Positions 31,598-41,188 of a stretch of DNA of 42,585 bases are shown here, piece by piece; within the stretch, counting starts at the first letter, position 1; the number at the start of each line of letters is the position of its first letter. The stretch is from Thiohalocapsa halophila (GTDB taxonomy: Bacteria > Pseudomonadota > Gammaproteobacteria > Chromatiales > Chromatiaceae): the NCBI RefSeq assembly GCF_016583825.1, contig NZ_NRRV01000050.1, forward strand, positions 1 through 42,585, written 5' to 3'. The translations under genes were made by a program, and so were the position numbers. The notes beneath the pieces are model-generated. The model had not been told where the DNA came from. It searched no databases and saw only the letters and a list, made by a program, of their open reading frames with translations.

Positions 31598-32479
31598 TCA
31601 GGTCCCCTGGATGCGCTCGTAGTATCGGCCGCGGTACAGCATGCGCGGCTCGCCGGCATCGCTGAAGCGCGTGCGCGTATGCAGGGCGTTGTTGCAGATG
31701 ACCCCCCAGCCGGATTCCAGGCGCAGGCGCAGCACCGGTGTATCCTCGGCGGCGAGCACCTCACGCAGCGCGGCCACCGCAGCTGTGGTGGCGGCGTCGT
31801 CCCGCCAGTGGATATTGCGCTTGCGATCGGTGTAGCGCATGGCGAGGCTGCCGCCCTCGCCGCTCATGAACACCGGCCCCGTGCTGGCGGGGCGCAGCTC
31901 CTCGCCGTCGACGACGTTCGGCGGGATGGTCATGGCCTCGCTGTGCATCAGCGCCCGGATGTGCGCCGGGTCGCGGTCTCGCAGCCGGATGTAGACGATC
32001 TCCGGGTCCAGCAGAGCGTTCTCACCGCCCTCCGCCGCCGGGCGCACGCAGTGCAGGATGAAGGCCCGAATCTGGCGCTGCGGGCTGTTGTAATAGCCGT
32101 CTGTATGCCAGGCGATGGGCTTATCGGTGTAGGGAATGAAGCCGCGGTGCAGTGCGTCGGACTGGATGGTCACGGCGGTGATGGCGTCCTCGTCGGCACC
32201 GGGATTGTGGTCGAGGCGTTGCAGACCGAAGCGCGCGCCGAGCAGGCGCGGGATGGCCTTGTCCGGGTCGTCGCCGACCCGGCTGCGATAGACGGCCATG
32301 TTCCAGCGTCGGCAGCACTCGCGGATGGCCTCGGCCTCGGCGTCCGTGAGCCGGCGCGGGTCGTCGACCTCCACCACCAGGTCCGCCGGCGACTCGGGCA
32401 GGTCCGCGAGCTTGGCATCCCGCCAGCGGCGGTAGGCGTCGTGGTTGGACAGGGACAGGGGCGTGACGTGGCGAGGCAT
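31598..32479 (-). CDS. TauD/TfdA-family Fe(II)/2-oxoglutarate dioxygenase
   Basis: A 293-residue enzyme with the jelly-roll oxygenase fold of the TauD family. The iron facial triad is visible: His 125 and Asp 127 in IAWHTDGYYNS, and the distal His near 267 in CNNALHTRTRF. The 2-oxoglutarate-binding Arg lies in the following PRMLYRGRYYERI. The ATG at 32479 is preferred; upstream frame is not family-like. It stands alone, divergent from the universal stress protein gene. Taurine and other sulfonates, carnitine-like amines or other small molecules are all possible substrates, and no transporter or pathway gene is nearby to help. Confidence 0.88.
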   Translation of the reverse strand: MPRHVTPLSLSNHDAYRRWRDAKLADLPESPADLVVEVDDPRRLTDAEAEAIRECCRRWNMAVYRSRVGDDPDKAIPRLLGARFGLQRLDHNPGADEDAITAVTIQSDALHRGFIPYTDKPIAWHTDGYYNSPQRQIRAFILHCVRPAAEGGENALLDPEIVYIRLRDRDPAHIRALMHSEAMTIPPNVVDGEELRPASTGPVFMSGEGGSLAMRYTDRKRNIHWRDDAATTAAVAALREVLAAEDTPVLRLRLESGWGVICNNALHTRTRFSDAGEPRMLYRGRYYERIQGT

Positions 32480-32617
32480 GGGGACAGCGGCGGCTGGGGT
32501 TGCATCGGTCGGAATCTTACAGGGACCTGGATGCGGCGGCATCCGCGATGCGGATCTGTGGCGCGCGGACCAAGGCCGCCGGATCGACACAGCGGTAGGC
32601 ATGCGCGCCGGTCTTCA

Positions 32618-32623
32618 TATACT
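32618..32623 (+). promoter_or_regulatory. Candidate -10 element (TATACT) upstream of the stress protein gene
   Basis: A near-consensus -10 hexamer lies 37 bases before the ATG of the universal stress protein gene, in an AT-richer patch. A matching -35 is not evident. The strong GAGGAGGG ribosome binding site just before the ATG supports the gene itself. Confidence 0.35.
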
Positions 32624-32659
32624 TTGGTGGTGGAATCCCAATTACTCGAGGAGGGCGCC

Positions 32660-33139
32660 ATGTCCGAGAACCCCTACCGGCATATCCTGCTGGCCGTCGA
32701 CTTCGCACCGGAGTCAGAGGTCGTCGTGCGGCGTGCGCTCGCCATGCGCGATCGCTTCGATGCCAAGCTCACACTGTTGAATGTGGTGGAGTACGTCCCG
32801 CCTGAGACCGAGCTCGCCGGCGGCGCCTTCATGGCCGAGCCCGTGCTGCCGTCGGACCTGGACCTGGAGCGCGAGCTGGTGGACGTGGCCCGCAAGGAGC
32901 TCGACGGTCTCGGCGAGCGCATCGGCGTGCCCGCGGAGGACCGTATCGTCGAGTTCGGCCCCACCGGCCGCAGCATCGAGCACGTGGCCAAGGACCTCGG
33001 CGTGGATCTGATCATCGTCGGCGCCCGGGACCATACCTGGCTCGGCAACCTGTTCGGCTCCATCTCCCGCTCCCTGCTGCGCCACGAGGTCTGCGACCTA
33101 TTGGCCGTGCGCATCGGCGAGCAGGAGGACGAGGGCTGA
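32660..33139 (+). CDS. Universal stress protein (UspA family)
   Basis: A 159-residue single-domain Usp protein. The N terminus YRHILLAVDFAPESEVVVRRAL carries the usual Asp of the first strand. The C-terminal segment DLIIVGARDHTWLGNLFGSISRSLLRH holds the ATP-binding pattern G-x(2)-x-(9)-G-(S) typical of nucleotide-binding members, and the last strand CDLLAVRI follows. A GAGGAGGG ribosome binding site sits 5 bases upstream. The reading frame happens to stay open far upstream, but only this part is protein-like. It is divergent from the dioxygenase gene. A pair of palindromic repeats follows. Confidence 0.93.
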   Translation: MSENPYRHILLAVDFAPESEVVVRRALAMRDRFDAKLTLLNVVEYVPPETELAGGAFMAEPVLPSDLDLERELVDVARKELDGLGERIGVPAEDRIVEFGPTGRSIEHVAKDLGVDLIIVGARDHTWLGNLFGSISRSLLRHEVCDLLAVRIGEQEDEG

Positions 33140-33172
33140 AGCGGGACCGCGCACCGCCCGATAATGGTTGCG

Positions 33173-33361
33173 GCGTAGGTCGGTGCCGACGCCAGGAGGC
33201 CCGACAACCGGGCGGTTGCGTTCGGCGCAGCGTCGGGCTTCGTGCCTCAGCCCGACCTACGGACCCTCAAGGCGTAGGTCGGTGCCGACGCCAGGAGGCC
33301 CGACAATCGGGCGGTTGCGTTTGGCGCAGCGTCGGGCTTCGTGCCTCAGCCCGACCTACGG
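33173..33361. repeat. Two tandem copies of a 99-bp palindromic repeat
   Basis: Copies begin at 33173 and 33272, an exact 99-base period, and differ by only a few bases. Each opens with GCGTAGGTCGG and closes with CCGACCTACGG, with GCCCGAC/GTCGGGC as an inner pair, so the unit can fold into a long hairpin. The array fills the space between the convergent stress protein and peptidase genes. Confidence 0.9.
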
Positions 33362-33378
33362 ACTAGCCCCTATCCCTC

Positions 33379-36300
33379 TCACTGCCTCGCCACCGGCGTC
33401 ACCGTCAGCTCGGCCGCTTCGCCCTCGCGGCGCACCTGCACCAGCACCGGCTCGCCTACCTTGAGCGCGTTCAGCGCGTAGGTGTAGTCGTAGATATTCT
33501 CGATGCTGCGCCCGGCGACGGCGGTGATGACGTCGCCGGCACGCAGACCCCCGGCCTCCGCCGGCCCGCCCTTGGCGACGCCGTCGAGCATCACGCCGGC
33601 GACCTCGGCGTCGGCATAGGCCGGGATGGTGCCGAAGTAGGCCCTGAGGTTGGCGCGGCTCGCCCCGGTGCCCGGCTTCTCCTGGGCCACGTAGGCGGGC
33701 GCATCGGCCCCCCCGGCGAGGGCGGTGGACATCAGTCCCACCAGCCGGGCGATGCGTGTCAGCCCGTCGTAGTTCAGCTTCTCCGCCGTGTCCTCCGGGG
33801 TGTTGTAGTCGGCATGGGCGCCGGTGAAGAAGCTCAGCACCGGCACCCCGGCGAGATAGAAGGACGTGGTGTCCGTCGGCAGGTAGGCATCCGCCTGCAG
33901 GCGCAGGGGCAGGCCCACGGGCACGTTCCGCCGCTCCAGCTCCCGGCGCCAGCCGTCGCCGGAGCCGACGCCCTGCACGTACAGGTGATCGTCGAGGCGG
34001 CCCACCATGTCCAGGTTCAGATAGGCGCTCACGGTCGATGCCACCTTGCCGTCGCTGCTGCCGGCGGCCGCCGCCAGCGCCTCCACGAACGCGGCCGAGC
34101 CCAGGCGGCCCAGCTCCTCGCCGGTCCAGGCGGCGAAGACGATGTCCTGCGCCAGGTCCAGCTGGCCGGTGCGGCGGCGCGCGGCCAGATCCTCGGCGAT
34201 CTCCAGCATCGCGGCGACGCCGGAGGCGTTGTCGTCGGCGCCGGGATGGACGCGCCCTTGGAGCGCGTCGCGGGAGGAGAGTCCTTGGCCGTCGCCGATG
34301 TGGTCCACATGGGCGCCGATGACGAGCACCCGGTCGCTCGGCGCCTCGCCGGCCTGCAGGCGCCCGACGACATTGCGGTCTTGGCCGGTGGTGGGGCGCA
34401 GCCGGATGTCCGCGGCCAGCTGCACGCCGTCGAGCGCGACGGCGGCCTGCTCCCCGGCGTCGGCCCGGGCCTGAAGCGCCCGCAGGTCCGCCCCGGCCGC
34501 CGCAGTGAGGCGCTGCGCCGCCGCGGCCGACAGCGAGACCACCGGCAGGCTGCCGCCGCCGGCACCCGCCTCCTGCGCCAGGGGCAGCAGCTGGTCCTTT
34601 ACAGGCGTGTCCGGCCCGGGGGCCAGGATGAGCCCGCGCGCGCCCTGCTCACGGGCCATCAGGGCCTTGTAGCGGGGGTCGGCGTATTCCACCAGGTCCT
34701 GGCGGCGCGCCGCCGGCAGGTCGGCGGGCAGGTCGCGCAGGGCCAGCACCCATTTGCCGGCGACGTCCAGCTCGCCGTAGCTGTTGAAGTCCTGGCTGCC
34801 GTCGTCGCCGGGCGCGACGATGCCGTAGCCGGCGAAGACGACGGCTGCCGGGGCGACGGCGCCGGTGCCGGAGAAGGGCAGGGGACGCCAGTCCCGGTCC
34901 AAGGCGAGGGGCTGCTCGGCGCCGTCGGCACCGAGCAGCGCAAGCCGGGTGCCGTCCTCCAGGGTCACGCCCGCCGTGAAGCTGTAGGGCTGGAGCCAGC
35001 TGTCGCCGGGCTCCCCGGCGATGGCGGCGGCCGGCGCGAGCCCGATGGCGGTCATGGCGCGGGCGACATAGTCGGTGGCGAGCCGGCTGCCCGCGGTGCC
35101 CGTGCGGCGCCCGGCCATCGCGGTGGCGGTGAGCGCGTGCACATGGGCGCTCAGGTCGGCGGCGCTGACGGCGGCGTCGGTGGCGGGCAGCGCCGGGGCG
35201 TCGGCCGGGTCCGGGGCCGGTGCGGGTGCCGCCTCGGTGGCCTCGGGCTCGACCGCGGCGCCGGCGGGCGGCAGCCCCAGCAGCTCGCGGGCGGCGGCGT
35301 CGTCCCAGTCGGCCATGAAGATCTGCGCCTGCTTGGTGGCGGTGCGGCTGCTGGCCCAGGCGAGCTGGTCGCCGTCCGGCGTGAACACCGGCAGGCCGTC
35401 GAAGCCGGGCGTGTCGGTGACCCGCACCGGGTCGTGCTCGCCTTCCGCGTCGACGATGTAGAGCTCGAAGTTGGCGTAGCCGTGGGCGTTGTTGGTGAAG
35501 ACGATGTAGTCGCCGCTGGGGTGGAAGTAGGGCGCCCAGGACATGACGCCCAGGTCCGTGATGGCGCGCTGGTCGCTGCCGTCGGCGTTCATGGTCCAGA
35601 TCTCGGCGGTCTTGCCGCCGGGCTCGAAGCGCCGCCAGACGATGCGGCTGCCGTCGGCGCTGTAGAAGGGCCCGCCGTCGTAGCCTTCCTTGTCCGTGAG
35701 CCGGCGGACATTACCGCCGTCGGCGTCCATGACATAGAGCTCCATGAAGCGCGACGGGTCCTCTGCGACCGCGGCTTGGGTGGCGGCGTCCGCGTCCGCG
35801 GCGTAGGCATGGCGGTTGGAGGCGAACAGGATGGTCTCCCCGCTCGGGGACCAGGAGCCCTCGGCGTCGTAGCCGCGGGCGTTGGTGAGGCGCCGCGGCG
35901 GGCCGCCGTCGATGCCGGTCTCATAGATCTCGTAGGTGGGATCGTAGCTCCAGCTGTAGCGGCTGCCCTGGCCGGCGGCGCGCTTGTCCAGCTCTTCCTG
36001 CTGCTTGGCCGCGGCCTGCGGGTCCTGGTGGGTGGAGGAGAAGAGCACCCGCTGGCCGTCCGGGTGAATCCAGGCACAGGTGGTGCGCCCGGTGCCGGTG
36101 GAGATGCGCGTGGTATCGCCGGTGGTCAGGTCCAGCAGGTAGATCTGATAAAAGGGGTTGCCGGGCTCGCGCTCGCTCTGGAACACCATGTAGCGCCCGT
36201 CGGCGCTGAAGTAGCCCTCGCCGGAGCGGCGTCCTTCGAAGATCAGCTGGCGTGTGTTGCTGAGCAGCCTCGCCTCGTTGCCGCCGTCGGCGGCCGCCGA

Positions 36301-36393
36301 GGTCTGGGCAGGGTCGGTGTCGGCGGCCGCGGTCGCGGCGCCCAATGCCGTCAGCAAAGCCGCTGCGGCAGGTTGAATTCTCGGCATGTGCAT
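33379..36393 (-). CDS. Secreted TolB-propeller / PA / M28 zinc peptidase / PDZ protein
   Basis: A 1004-residue exported protein. Order of parts: signal peptide (1-25); TolB-like PD40 propeller repeats (about 45-365) with recurring FSADGRYMVFQS, WSPSGETILFASN and FHPSGDYIVFTNN units; an Ala/Pro-rich linker (375-410); and a PA-like insert (about 470-650). The M28 aminopeptidase domain follows with zinc ligands His 695 (GAHVDH), Asp 720 (GADDNASG), Glu 759/760 (TGEE), Asp 795 (NLDMVGR) and His 860 (GAHADYN). A C-terminal PDZ domain (about 915-1000, GLRAGDVITAVAGRSIENIYDY) ends the protein. All catalytic residues are retained. It is probably a periplasmic exopeptidase; the propeller may gate or hold peptides. 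An ATG two codons downstream is an equal start. Confidence 0.93.
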   Translation of the reverse strand: MHMPRIQPAAAALLTALGAATAAADTDPAQTSAAADGGNEARLLSNTRQLIFEGRRSGEGYFSADGRYMVFQSEREPGNPFYQIYLLDLTTGDTTRISTGTGRTTCAWIHPDGQRVLFSSTHQDPQAAAKQQEELDKRAAGQGSRYSWSYDPTYEIYETGIDGGPPRRLTNARGYDAEGSWSPSGETILFASNRHAYAADADAATQAAVAEDPSRFMELYVMDADGGNVRRLTDKEGYDGGPFYSADGSRIVWRRFEPGGKTAEIWTMNADGSDQRAITDLGVMSWAPYFHPSGDYIVFTNNAHGYANFELYIVDAEGEHDPVRVTDTPGFDGLPVFTPDGDQLAWASSRTATKQAQIFMADWDDAAARELLGLPPAGAAVEPEATEAAPAPAPDPADAPALPATDAAVSAADLSAHVHALTATAMAGRRTGTAGSRLATDYVARAMTAIGLAPAAAIAGEPGDSWLQPYSFTAGVTLEDGTRLALLGADGAEQPLALDRDWRPLPFSGTGAVAPAAVVFAGYGIVAPGDDGSQDFNSYGELDVAGKWVLALRDLPADLPAARRQDLVEYADPRYKALMAREQGARGLILAPGPDTPVKDQLLPLAQEAGAGGGSLPVVSLSAAAAQRLTAAAGADLRALQARADAGEQAAVALDGVQLAADIRLRPTTGQDRNVVGRLQAGEAPSDRVLVIGAHVDHIGDGQGLSSRDALQGRVHPGADDNASGVAAMLEIAEDLAARRRTGQLDLAQDIVFAAWTGEELGRLGSAAFVEALAAAAGSSDGKVASTVSAYLNLDMVGRLDDHLYVQGVGSGDGWRRELERRNVPVGLPLRLQADAYLPTDTTSFYLAGVPVLSFFTGAHADYNTPEDTAEKLNYDGLTRIARLVGLMSTALAGGADAPAYVAQEKPGTGASRANLRAYFGTIPAYADAEVAGVMLDGVAKGGPAEAGGLRAGDVITAVAGRSIENIYDYTYALNALKVGEPVLVQVRREGEAAELTVTPVARQ

Positions 36394-36640
36394 GGATTCC
36401 TACGCATGGTGGTTCTTGACTGATGGCCCTGGGGCCACCGGGCCGCTGCGGCGGCCTTCTGGACCGGGTCGCCGAGCGCGCTCGCCCATGACGCTCGCGC
36501 ACCATGACCCAGGACCTCAAGTGCGGCCATGCCGGGGTCGCGACAAATCGAGCAACCTCTGCTAATCCCGTGGATCTATCCGTCGGGGCCTGCCTGCAGG
36601 AGACGGAGACGCAGGGCAGAGATCTGCGCGGGCTGCGAGC

Positions 36641-39600
36641 TCAGCGGGCGCTGGGGATCCGACACGCCACCAGGGTGCCGCCGCCCGCCGCCGGCTCGGC
36701 CACACAGGTGCCGCCGAGCATACCGGCGCGATAGGCCATGAGCCGCAGTCCGAGCCCGCGCTTGGCGTCGGGTGCAATGCCCTGGCCATTGTCGCGCACG
36801 CGCAGGGTCAGCTCGGTCTCGCCCACCTCCAGGGACATATCCACATGCTTGGCTTCGGCGTGGCGCAGGGCGTTGCTGAGGGCCTCCTGGGCGATGCGAT
36901 AGAGGTGGGCGGCCTGGTGCTCGCCGACGGCGCCGCTCGGGCCGGTATGCGTGAAGCGGCAGGGGATACCCGAGGCGCGCTCCATGCCGGCGGCGAGCTC
37001 GGCGAGGGCGTTCTCCAGCCCCGGCGCCGAGACCTCCGCGGACAGCCCGCGGGCGATGCTGCGGCAGCTCTCCAGCGCATGGCGCAGATAGTCCTCCAGC
37101 TGGGCGAAGGCTTCGGCGCTCTGCTGAGCCTGGTGTTGGTCCAGCTGCCGGCGCAGGCTGTGCGCGAGCATCACCAGTGCCGTGAGCTCCTGGCCAAGCC
37201 CGTCGTGGATCTCGCGGCCGAGCTCCTCTTGCTGACGGGTGCTGAGGTCGATGACATCCCGCTCCAGGCGGCGCCACTCCGTGACGTCCCGGCCCACCAG
37301 CACCCAGAGATTCTGGGTCGGATCGAAGCGGGCCGAGAGCTCCAGCGGAAAGTCGTCGCCGGTGGCCCGATGACCATTGAGCAGCTGCGGCTGGCGGTCT
37401 TCCCGGTCCACCAGCGGGTCCGCCTGCGCAGCGTCTGTGGCGGACAACAGCTTGCGTACCGACGTGCCCGAGATGTCGTCGGCGCTGTAGCCGAACATGG
37501 CCTCCGCGGCGGCATTGAAGCTCTGGATGTGTCCCTCGGCATCGGTGGTAACGATGGCGTCTGCGGCGGCGTCCAGCACGGCGCGCAGCCGCGCCTCGCG
37601 CTCCGCCAGCGCCTGCTGGGTGGCCTTGAGATCGCTCACATCCAGCATGCAGCCCAGCAGCCGCATGGCCTTGCCGTCGGCATCCCGATCCACGGCGCCG
37701 CGCTCGAGCACGTCGACATAGTCCCCGTCAGGGCGGCGGTAGCGGTACTCTGCCTGCCAGTCGTCGGCGGTGCCGTCGATGGCGGCCTGAACCTTGGCTT
37801 GGGCGGCCTCCCGGTCCGCCGGATGGATACCCTGGACCCACCAGTCCCGTACCCGCGACGGCGGGGAATCGGGCTTGCCGAACTGGCGCTCGTACTCGTC
37901 GCTCCACCACAGGCGGTTGCGCAGGACGTCGTACTCCCAGACGGCCTCGTGCACCACTTGCAGCGCCCGGCGCAGGCGCAGCTCGCTGTCGGCGAGGCGG
38001 CGCTCCAGGGCCTTCTGGGCGGAAAGGTCCAGCATCATCACCAGCACCCGCTCCAGGCTGGTCTCGCTGCCGGGGATGAGGGCGAACTGACAGAGCATGG
38101 GCAGCTCTCGGCCCGCCGCGTCGGTGATGACGTCCTCGCACAATGCGACGCGCTGGCCGGCGGCGAAGGCGGCCAACAGCTTGTCGAGCTGGCCGGCACA
38201 GCAGAGCGCCGGCAGCTGCCGTGGCATTACCACGTCCTCCGGGATGCCGAGCAGTGCGCGCGCCGCTGCATTGATGGCGGTGAGGCGGATGCCCGCGCGG
38301 CAATCGGCGAGGACCTGCGGATGCTCGCTGTAGTAGTCCGGATCCGCCGCCGATGGCCCCAGAGCCTTGAGCGTCTCTGACACGCCAGACCAGTCCTGCT
38401 CCAGCGTCTGGATGGGAGCATCCTCGAACAGGCGCCGGTAGTGGCGCTCGCTGGCGCGCAGCTTCGCCTCTGCGGCGGCCAGTGCCGTAATGTCCACCAG
38501 GGTGATGATCACGCCGTCGATACGGTCTTCCGCGTCGCGGTAGGGCAGCACACGGCGCAGCCATTGGCGACCGGCGCCGTCGCCCACCTGGCGCTCCGCG
38601 GATTGTAAGGACTCGAGCACAGAGCGGCAGTCCGCCAGCAGGTGCGGGTCGTCGATGCGAAATTGCAGCTCCGCGAGCGGGCGATCCTGGTCGTTGGGGC
38701 GCAGGTTGAGCAGCGCTTGGCACGCCGGCGTAAACAGCTTGATACGCAGCTCGCGGTCGAGAAAGACGGTGACGGTGTTGGAGCTGTTGATGAGATTGTT
38801 GATGTCGCTGTTGCGCTGCTCCAGCTCCGTCACTTTCTCCTGCATCTGGCTGTTGACGGTGGTGAGCTCCTCGTTCAGCGATTGCAGCTCTTCCTGCGAG
38901 GTCTGTAGCTCTTCGTTGGCGGATTGCAGCTCCTCGTTGGTGGAGATGACCTCCTCGTTGGCCGCTCGGAGCTGCTCGTTGGCGCTGCGCCAATCATCGA
39001 TGGTGCTTTCCAGATCGTCCCGGGTGGCGCGCAGCTCGAATTCCAGCTGATCGATGGTGCTGTGCGCTTCCCCCGCGGTCTGCTCGATCACCTCGGCCGG
39101 CAGCGGCGTCTCTGCCGGCCCGCTGTCGCGGAAGGTCACCAGCAGCAGCCGCTTGGCGAGGCGGCTCTCGCGTACCGGGTACACCAGGACCTCCACCGGC
39201 ACCCGGGTGTTGCCGCGCACGGCCTCGGCTTCGGCCACGCGCACCGGCCCGCGGTCGCGAAGCGCCGTCTGGCAGGCGGCGCGCACCGGCGTGCGCAGGC
39301 CCTTGCGCAACAGCTCGAGCAGCGAGCGGGTCGGCTCGCCGCTCGGCATCTCCAGGTAGTCCGCGGTGGGGCCGTGGTAGTAGAGGACCTCGTAACCCGC
39401 GTCGATCAATACCGACGCCGGTGCGTACAGCTCGCACAGCACCCGGCGCGCGGTGTCTTTGACGTCGACCCTCTGCTCCGGTGCCCATGCCGGCTGCGAG
39501 GCGATGCTCGGCGCCGGCGTCTGCGTACTGCCCGGCGCAATGCCGATGGAATCCTGTCGGCTCGGGCCGATCCGCCGAAAGACTCGCCAGCGCGGCGACA

Positions 39601-41068
39601 AGGCCTCGAACAGGTTGATATAGCGGCCGACGGCCTCGCTGCTGCCGAGGAACAGAAAGCCCCCTTCGTTGAGCGCGAAGTGGAAGCGGGCGATGATCTG
39701 CTCCTGCGCCTCCGGCTTTAGATAGATCAGTACATTCCGGCAGCTGATCAGGTCGATGCGGGAGAAGGGCGGGTCGGTGAGCAGGTTTTGGGTCGCGAAG
39801 ACCACCGCCTCGCGCAGCGGCTTCACCACCTGTCGGCGCGCGCCGCCGAGGCTCGTGAAGAAGCGCTCCCGGCGCCCCGTGCTGAGGTCCTGCAGGGCCG
39901 CTTCGGTATAGATGCCCTGTCGGGCCTGCTGCAGGGCGGCCTCGTCGATGTCGGTGGCGAACACCTGCACATTCGCGGCACGGCCGCCTTCGTCGAAGGT
40001 CTCCAGCAAGAGCATCGCGATGCTGTAGGCCTCCTCGCCGGTGGTGCATCCGGGCACCCAAACGCGCAGCGGCTGCTCGTCGGCATGGCCCTGTACCAGC
40101 GGCTCGATGACTTGCTCTCGCAGCGCGCCGAAGGCGTCCGGATCGCGGAAGAAACCGCTCACGCCGATCATCAGCTCACGGTACAGCTCTTCCACCTCCG
40201 TCGGCTCGGCGCGCAGCAGGGCCAGGTAATCCTCGCTGCGGGCGGCCCCGAGGAGCTCCATGCGCCGGCGGATCCGGCGTCCGACCATGCTTTGGCGGTA
40301 GTCGCGGAAGTCGTACCGAGTGCGGGTGCGCATCAGCTCCAGGATACGGTGCAGCGCGCTCTGCTCCGCGGGCTCGGCGGAGAATCCCAACAGCGCGCTG
40401 GCACCGTCGCCGGGGCCGACGTGCTCCAGCAGCGCCGCAGGGATCTGCGCCGGCGTCAGGACCGCATCGGCAAGACCGGCATCGATGGCGGCCTCGGGCA
40501 TGGCCGCGTAGTCCGCCGTCGCCGGCAGCTGCGCCACGGTGAAGCCCCCGGCGTCGACGATGGCGCGCAGGCCGGCGACGCCGGCGTCACCGGTGCCCGA
40601 GAGCACGACGCCCATGGCCGCGACGCCCCGGTCTTCCGCCAGCGAGACCAGTAAGCGGTCCAATGCGGCCCGGGACGGCTCGCTGCCGCGCAGCGGCGTC
40701 AGGCGCATGTGTCCGCCGCGGAGTGTGAGCGCTTGCGCCGGTGGCGACACATAGACATGGTCGGGGGCCGGTGCGAGGCTCTCGGCAGCGGTTTCGACGG
40801 GAATGCTGGTGTGCTGTTGCAGCAGCTCGACGAGCATGCTGGGCTGGTCCGGCGCCAAGTGCGGCGCCACCACCCAGGCGAGACCGCTGTCCGGCGCTAC
40901 GGCGGCGAAGAGCGCCTTCAGCGCCTTGAGCCCGCCGGCGGAGCAGACCACGCCCACCACCGGCGCGCCGGGTGGGTGATTGCGGGCCTGCGGGTGGTCG
41001 CGCCGTCGCTCGGGGACGTCGGCAGCGTCGGGCCTCTGCACCCTGGGGTCTGCGTCTGGGTTTGACAT
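36641..41068 (-). CDS. CheB-CheR-coiled coil-PAS hybrid histidine kinase (NarL type)
   Basis: A 1475-residue fusion. Residues about 35-215 form a CheB methylesterase with Ser 43 (VCSAGG), His 70 (APHLAP) and Asp 161 (SGTGDAG); no receiver domain precedes it. Residues about 230-500 form CheR, with GVSGFFRDPDAF, the SAM motif VWVPGCTTGEEAYS and SCRNVLIYL. A coiled coil of repeated NEEL(Q/T) units follows (about 690-760), then several PAS-type domains. The C terminus is a HisKA_3 dimerisation domain with His near 1288 (GREIHDGLGQE) and a HATPase with RVRDNGQGI. It lies downstream of a NarL-type regulator on the same strand, its obvious partner. The esterase and methyltransferase may modify this protein or a receptor; no chemoreceptor is in the window. 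Confidence 0.95.
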   Translation of the reverse strand: MSNPDADPRVQRPDAADVPERRRDHPQARNHPPGAPVVGVVCSAGGLKALKALFAAVAPDSGLAWVVAPHLAPDQPSMLVELLQQHTSIPVETAAESLAPAPDHVYVSPPAQALTLRGGHMRLTPLRGSEPSRAALDRLLVSLAEDRGVAAMGVVLSGTGDAGVAGLRAIVDAGGFTVAQLPATADYAAMPEAAIDAGLADAVLTPAQIPAALLEHVGPGDGASALLGFSAEPAEQSALHRILELMRTRTRYDFRDYRQSMVGRRIRRRMELLGAARSEDYLALLRAEPTEVEELYRELMIGVSGFFRDPDAFGALREQVIEPLVQGHADEQPLRVWVPGCTTGEEAYSIAMLLLETFDEGGRAANVQVFATDIDEAALQQARQGIYTEAALQDLSTGRRERFFTSLGGARRQVVKPLREAVVFATQNLLTDPPFSRIDLISCRNVLIYLKPEAQEQIIARFHFALNEGGFLFLGSSEAVGRYINLFEALSPRWRVFRRIGPSRQDSIGIAPGSTQTPAPSIASQPAWAPEQRVDVKDTARRVLCELYAPASVLIDAGYEVLYYHGPTADYLEMPSGEPTRSLLELLRKGLRTPVRAACQTALRDRGPVRVAEAEAVRGNTRVPVEVLVYPVRESRLAKRLLLVTFRDSGPAETPLPAEVIEQTAGEAHSTIDQLEFELRATRDDLESTIDDWRSANEQLRAANEEVISTNEELQSANEELQTSQEELQSLNEELTTVNSQMQEKVTELEQRNSDINNLINSSNTVTVFLDRELRIKLFTPACQALLNLRPNDQDRPLAELQFRIDDPHLLADCRSVLESLQSAERQVGDGAGRQWLRRVLPYRDAEDRIDGVIITLVDITALAAAEAKLRASERHYRRLFEDAPIQTLEQDWSGVSETLKALGPSAADPDYYSEHPQVLADCRAGIRLTAINAAARALLGIPEDVVMPRQLPALCCAGQLDKLLAAFAAGQRVALCEDVITDAAGRELPMLCQFALIPGSETSLERVLVMMLDLSAQKALERRLADSELRLRRALQVVHEAVWEYDVLRNRLWWSDEYERQFGKPDSPPSRVRDWWVQGIHPADREAAQAKVQAAIDGTADDWQAEYRYRRPDGDYVDVLERGAVDRDADGKAMRLLGCMLDVSDLKATQQALAEREARLRAVLDAAADAIVTTDAEGHIQSFNAAAEAMFGYSADDISGTSVRKLLSATDAAQADPLVDREDRQPQLLNGHRATGDDFPLELSARFDPTQNLWVLVGRDVTEWRRLERDVIDLSTRQQEELGREIHDGLGQELTALVMLAHSLRRQLDQHQAQQSAEAFAQLEDYLRHALESCRSIARGLSAEVSAPGLENALAELAAGMERASGIPCRFTHTGPSGAVGEHQAAHLYRIAQEALSNALRHAEAKHVDMSLEVGETELTLRVRDNGQGIAPDAKRGLGLRLMAYRAGMLGGTCVAEPAAGGGTLVACRIPSAR

Positions 41069-41188
41069 CGGTCTGCGTCCGGTGGCTGTCGGGGTCGGGC
41101 GGACGCCCGATTGCGACAGCTACCCCGCCGGCGGTCCGCGGCGGGCTCAGGGCCGAAGGCTTGCTGGGCTCGACCCTAGCCCCTAGTC

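Noticed and set aside
30356..33139. Very long plus-strand open frame (927 codons) across pgi, the dioxygenase and the stress protein
   Set aside because: Only its last 159 codons are protein-like (the universal stress protein, with its own ribosome binding site). The rest overlaps pgi out of frame and the dioxygenase in antisense.
33814..36423. 869-codon plus-strand frame opposite the M28 peptidase
   Set aside because: It is antisense to an enzyme with all zinc ligands in order, and its Val/Gly/Ala/Arg-rich translation has no domain.
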